Origin: Taxillus chinensis
Taxonomy: Eukaryota; Streptophyta; Magnoliopsida; Santalales; Loranthaceae
Direction: 5' to 3'
NCBI GenBank assembly: GCA_023512835.1
Contig: CM042092.1
Span: forward strand, 44,100,258-44,164,257
Length of the DNA: 64,000 nt
Position numbers and translations under genes: made by a program. This document shows, one piece after another, positions 63,259 to 64,000 of this stretch (its first letter is position 1; each line of letters begins with the position of its first letter). Under the pieces are notes generated by a model. The model was not told the origin of the DNA. It ran no database searches and was given only the letters and a program-made list of their open reading frames with translations.

Positions 63259-64000
63259 CTCGACGCTACAGTGTCGAGCAGTGTCGAGCAAAATTCCAGT
63301 CGCGATCTGTCGACTGTGTTCTTCCCGATTTCAACCCAAAACTCAATTATACCCATTAAATCTTCATTTTTAAGTACTAATTCATCCCTATTAAGGGTTT
63401 CTAACATTATCTAGCCACATTAGGCTACCAAACAACCTAAATTATCTAGGTTTCATGCTTAATTTATATTTTTCCCCAATTCCTAGGATTCATCACGAAT
63501 TTTCATGATTTTATCTAATTTTTACCTGTTAATCCAATGAAACAACAAAGAAAAGGTGAAAAATCAATAGAACACCTGCCTAGAATGATTCTTGACGATC
63601 GAACAAGCTCGAAACACCTCAAAGCGAAGGCTCCAAGCTTCTCTCTCTTTCTCTCTCTCTCCCTCTCTCAGCTCTCCAATGCACGAACAATGAAACGTAA
63701 CGTGGAAGCTCTTACTCTCATCCTATTTATATTTCTGCATTTTCTTTCATTAATAAATCTCAAAAATATTAAATTAACCTCCCGAGGTCACGAACTCCAG
63801 ATTGAGCCTAGGTACAGCCAAAACGCTCAAAATGACGAGCACATCACTATCCAGATATTTTCCAACCCAATTGACTGCTCAAACGCAAGGTCAACCAATA
63901 AACCTTGAGAAAGTCAATAATTGGGCCACTCGGGGCCCCGATTCGGAATCGGGCTTAAGTACTGTCAAAATGCTCACATCGACGACTACACTACTGACCA

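Larger units (their letters stand above)
51883..64000 (-). mobile_element. Tekay-like chromovirus Gypsy retrotransposon, nearly complete, running off the window
   Basis: The order on the minus strand is 5' LTR (64000+ to 59411, with nested insertions), Met-tRNA primer-binding site, gag, protease, reverse transcriptase, RNase H, integrase, chromodomain-like tail, polypurine tract and 3' LTR (53981-51883). The domain order and the integrase-C-terminal tail are those of chromoviruses, the Tekay (Del) lineage in particular. A handful of stops and at least one frameshift show it can no longer make its own proteins. In the first 215 or so aligned LTR bases I count about 17 differences, mostly C/T and G/A, so the insertion is old and was probably methylated. 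Confidence 0.9.
59411..64000 (-). repeat. 5' LTR of the Tekay-like Gypsy element, with nested insertion, cut by the window end
   Basis: Aligned to the 3' LTR from CATCATGCCCCCAAATTCC onward; the terminal TG has mutated to CA here. The ~63-bp internal repeat has one more unit than in the 3' LTR (60010-60180). The LTR is split between 60766 and 63254 by a solo LTR and then continues to the last base, still short of its other end by about 75 bases as judged from the 3' LTR. Confidence 0.88.

Overview
This is a piece of a nuclear plant genome, most likely a eudicot with a large, repeat-rich genome. It holds one real gene, the 3' two-thirds of an intron-rich nardilysin-like M16 metallopeptidase (insulinase family) on the + strand. 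Eleven exons between 4088 and 36583 join in frame with GT-AG introns to about 670 codons and a stop. The upstream exons, including the one with the zinc site, lie before base 1. Nearly everything else is transposable-element sequence at different stages of decay.

Region by region. 1-4087 is upstream intron with a hAT transposase remnant on the minus strand and an 838-bp Mutator-like element with a 10-bp target duplication. 4088-11594 has window exons 1-3; the 6.25-kb intron 2 holds an antisense Copia fragment, a tRNA-derived SINE and an L1-type LINE fragment. 11927-17557 has exons 4-8, with a complete antisense Gypsy solo LTR in one intron and a foldback element in another. 17558-25037 is a 7.5-kb intron with an antisense Gypsy 3' end and a Copia fragment. 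25038-26300 has exons 9-10. 26301-36327 is a 10-kb intron with a MITE-like element and a sense SIRE-type Copia element, itself interrupted by a 1502-bp solo LTR. Exon 11 ends the gene at 36583.

36584-64000 has no host gene that I can see. It contains a long-TIR Mutator-like element, a Copia LTR with its primer-binding site, several Gypsy LTRs (one hosting a 3.4-kb solo LTR with a small internal ORF), a Tat-like LTR/primer-binding-site junction, and a nearly complete chromovirus-type (Tekay-like) Gypsy element on the minus strand from 51883 past the window end. The 5' LTR of that Gypsy contains a Copia-type solo LTR, and that solo LTR contains a 488-bp TRIM. Each inner insertion has a perfect 5-bp target duplication, so the order of events can be read from the sequence.

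I found no CRISPR array, bacterial operon or undescribed defence-like system. The most notable observations are the minimal TRIM, the insertions dated by their target duplications, the small ORF with its own TATA box inside a Gypsy LTR, and an apparently intact peptidase gene with introns swollen by LTR elements on both strands. Element family names rest on protein and LTR motifs recognised by eye; no database search was run.
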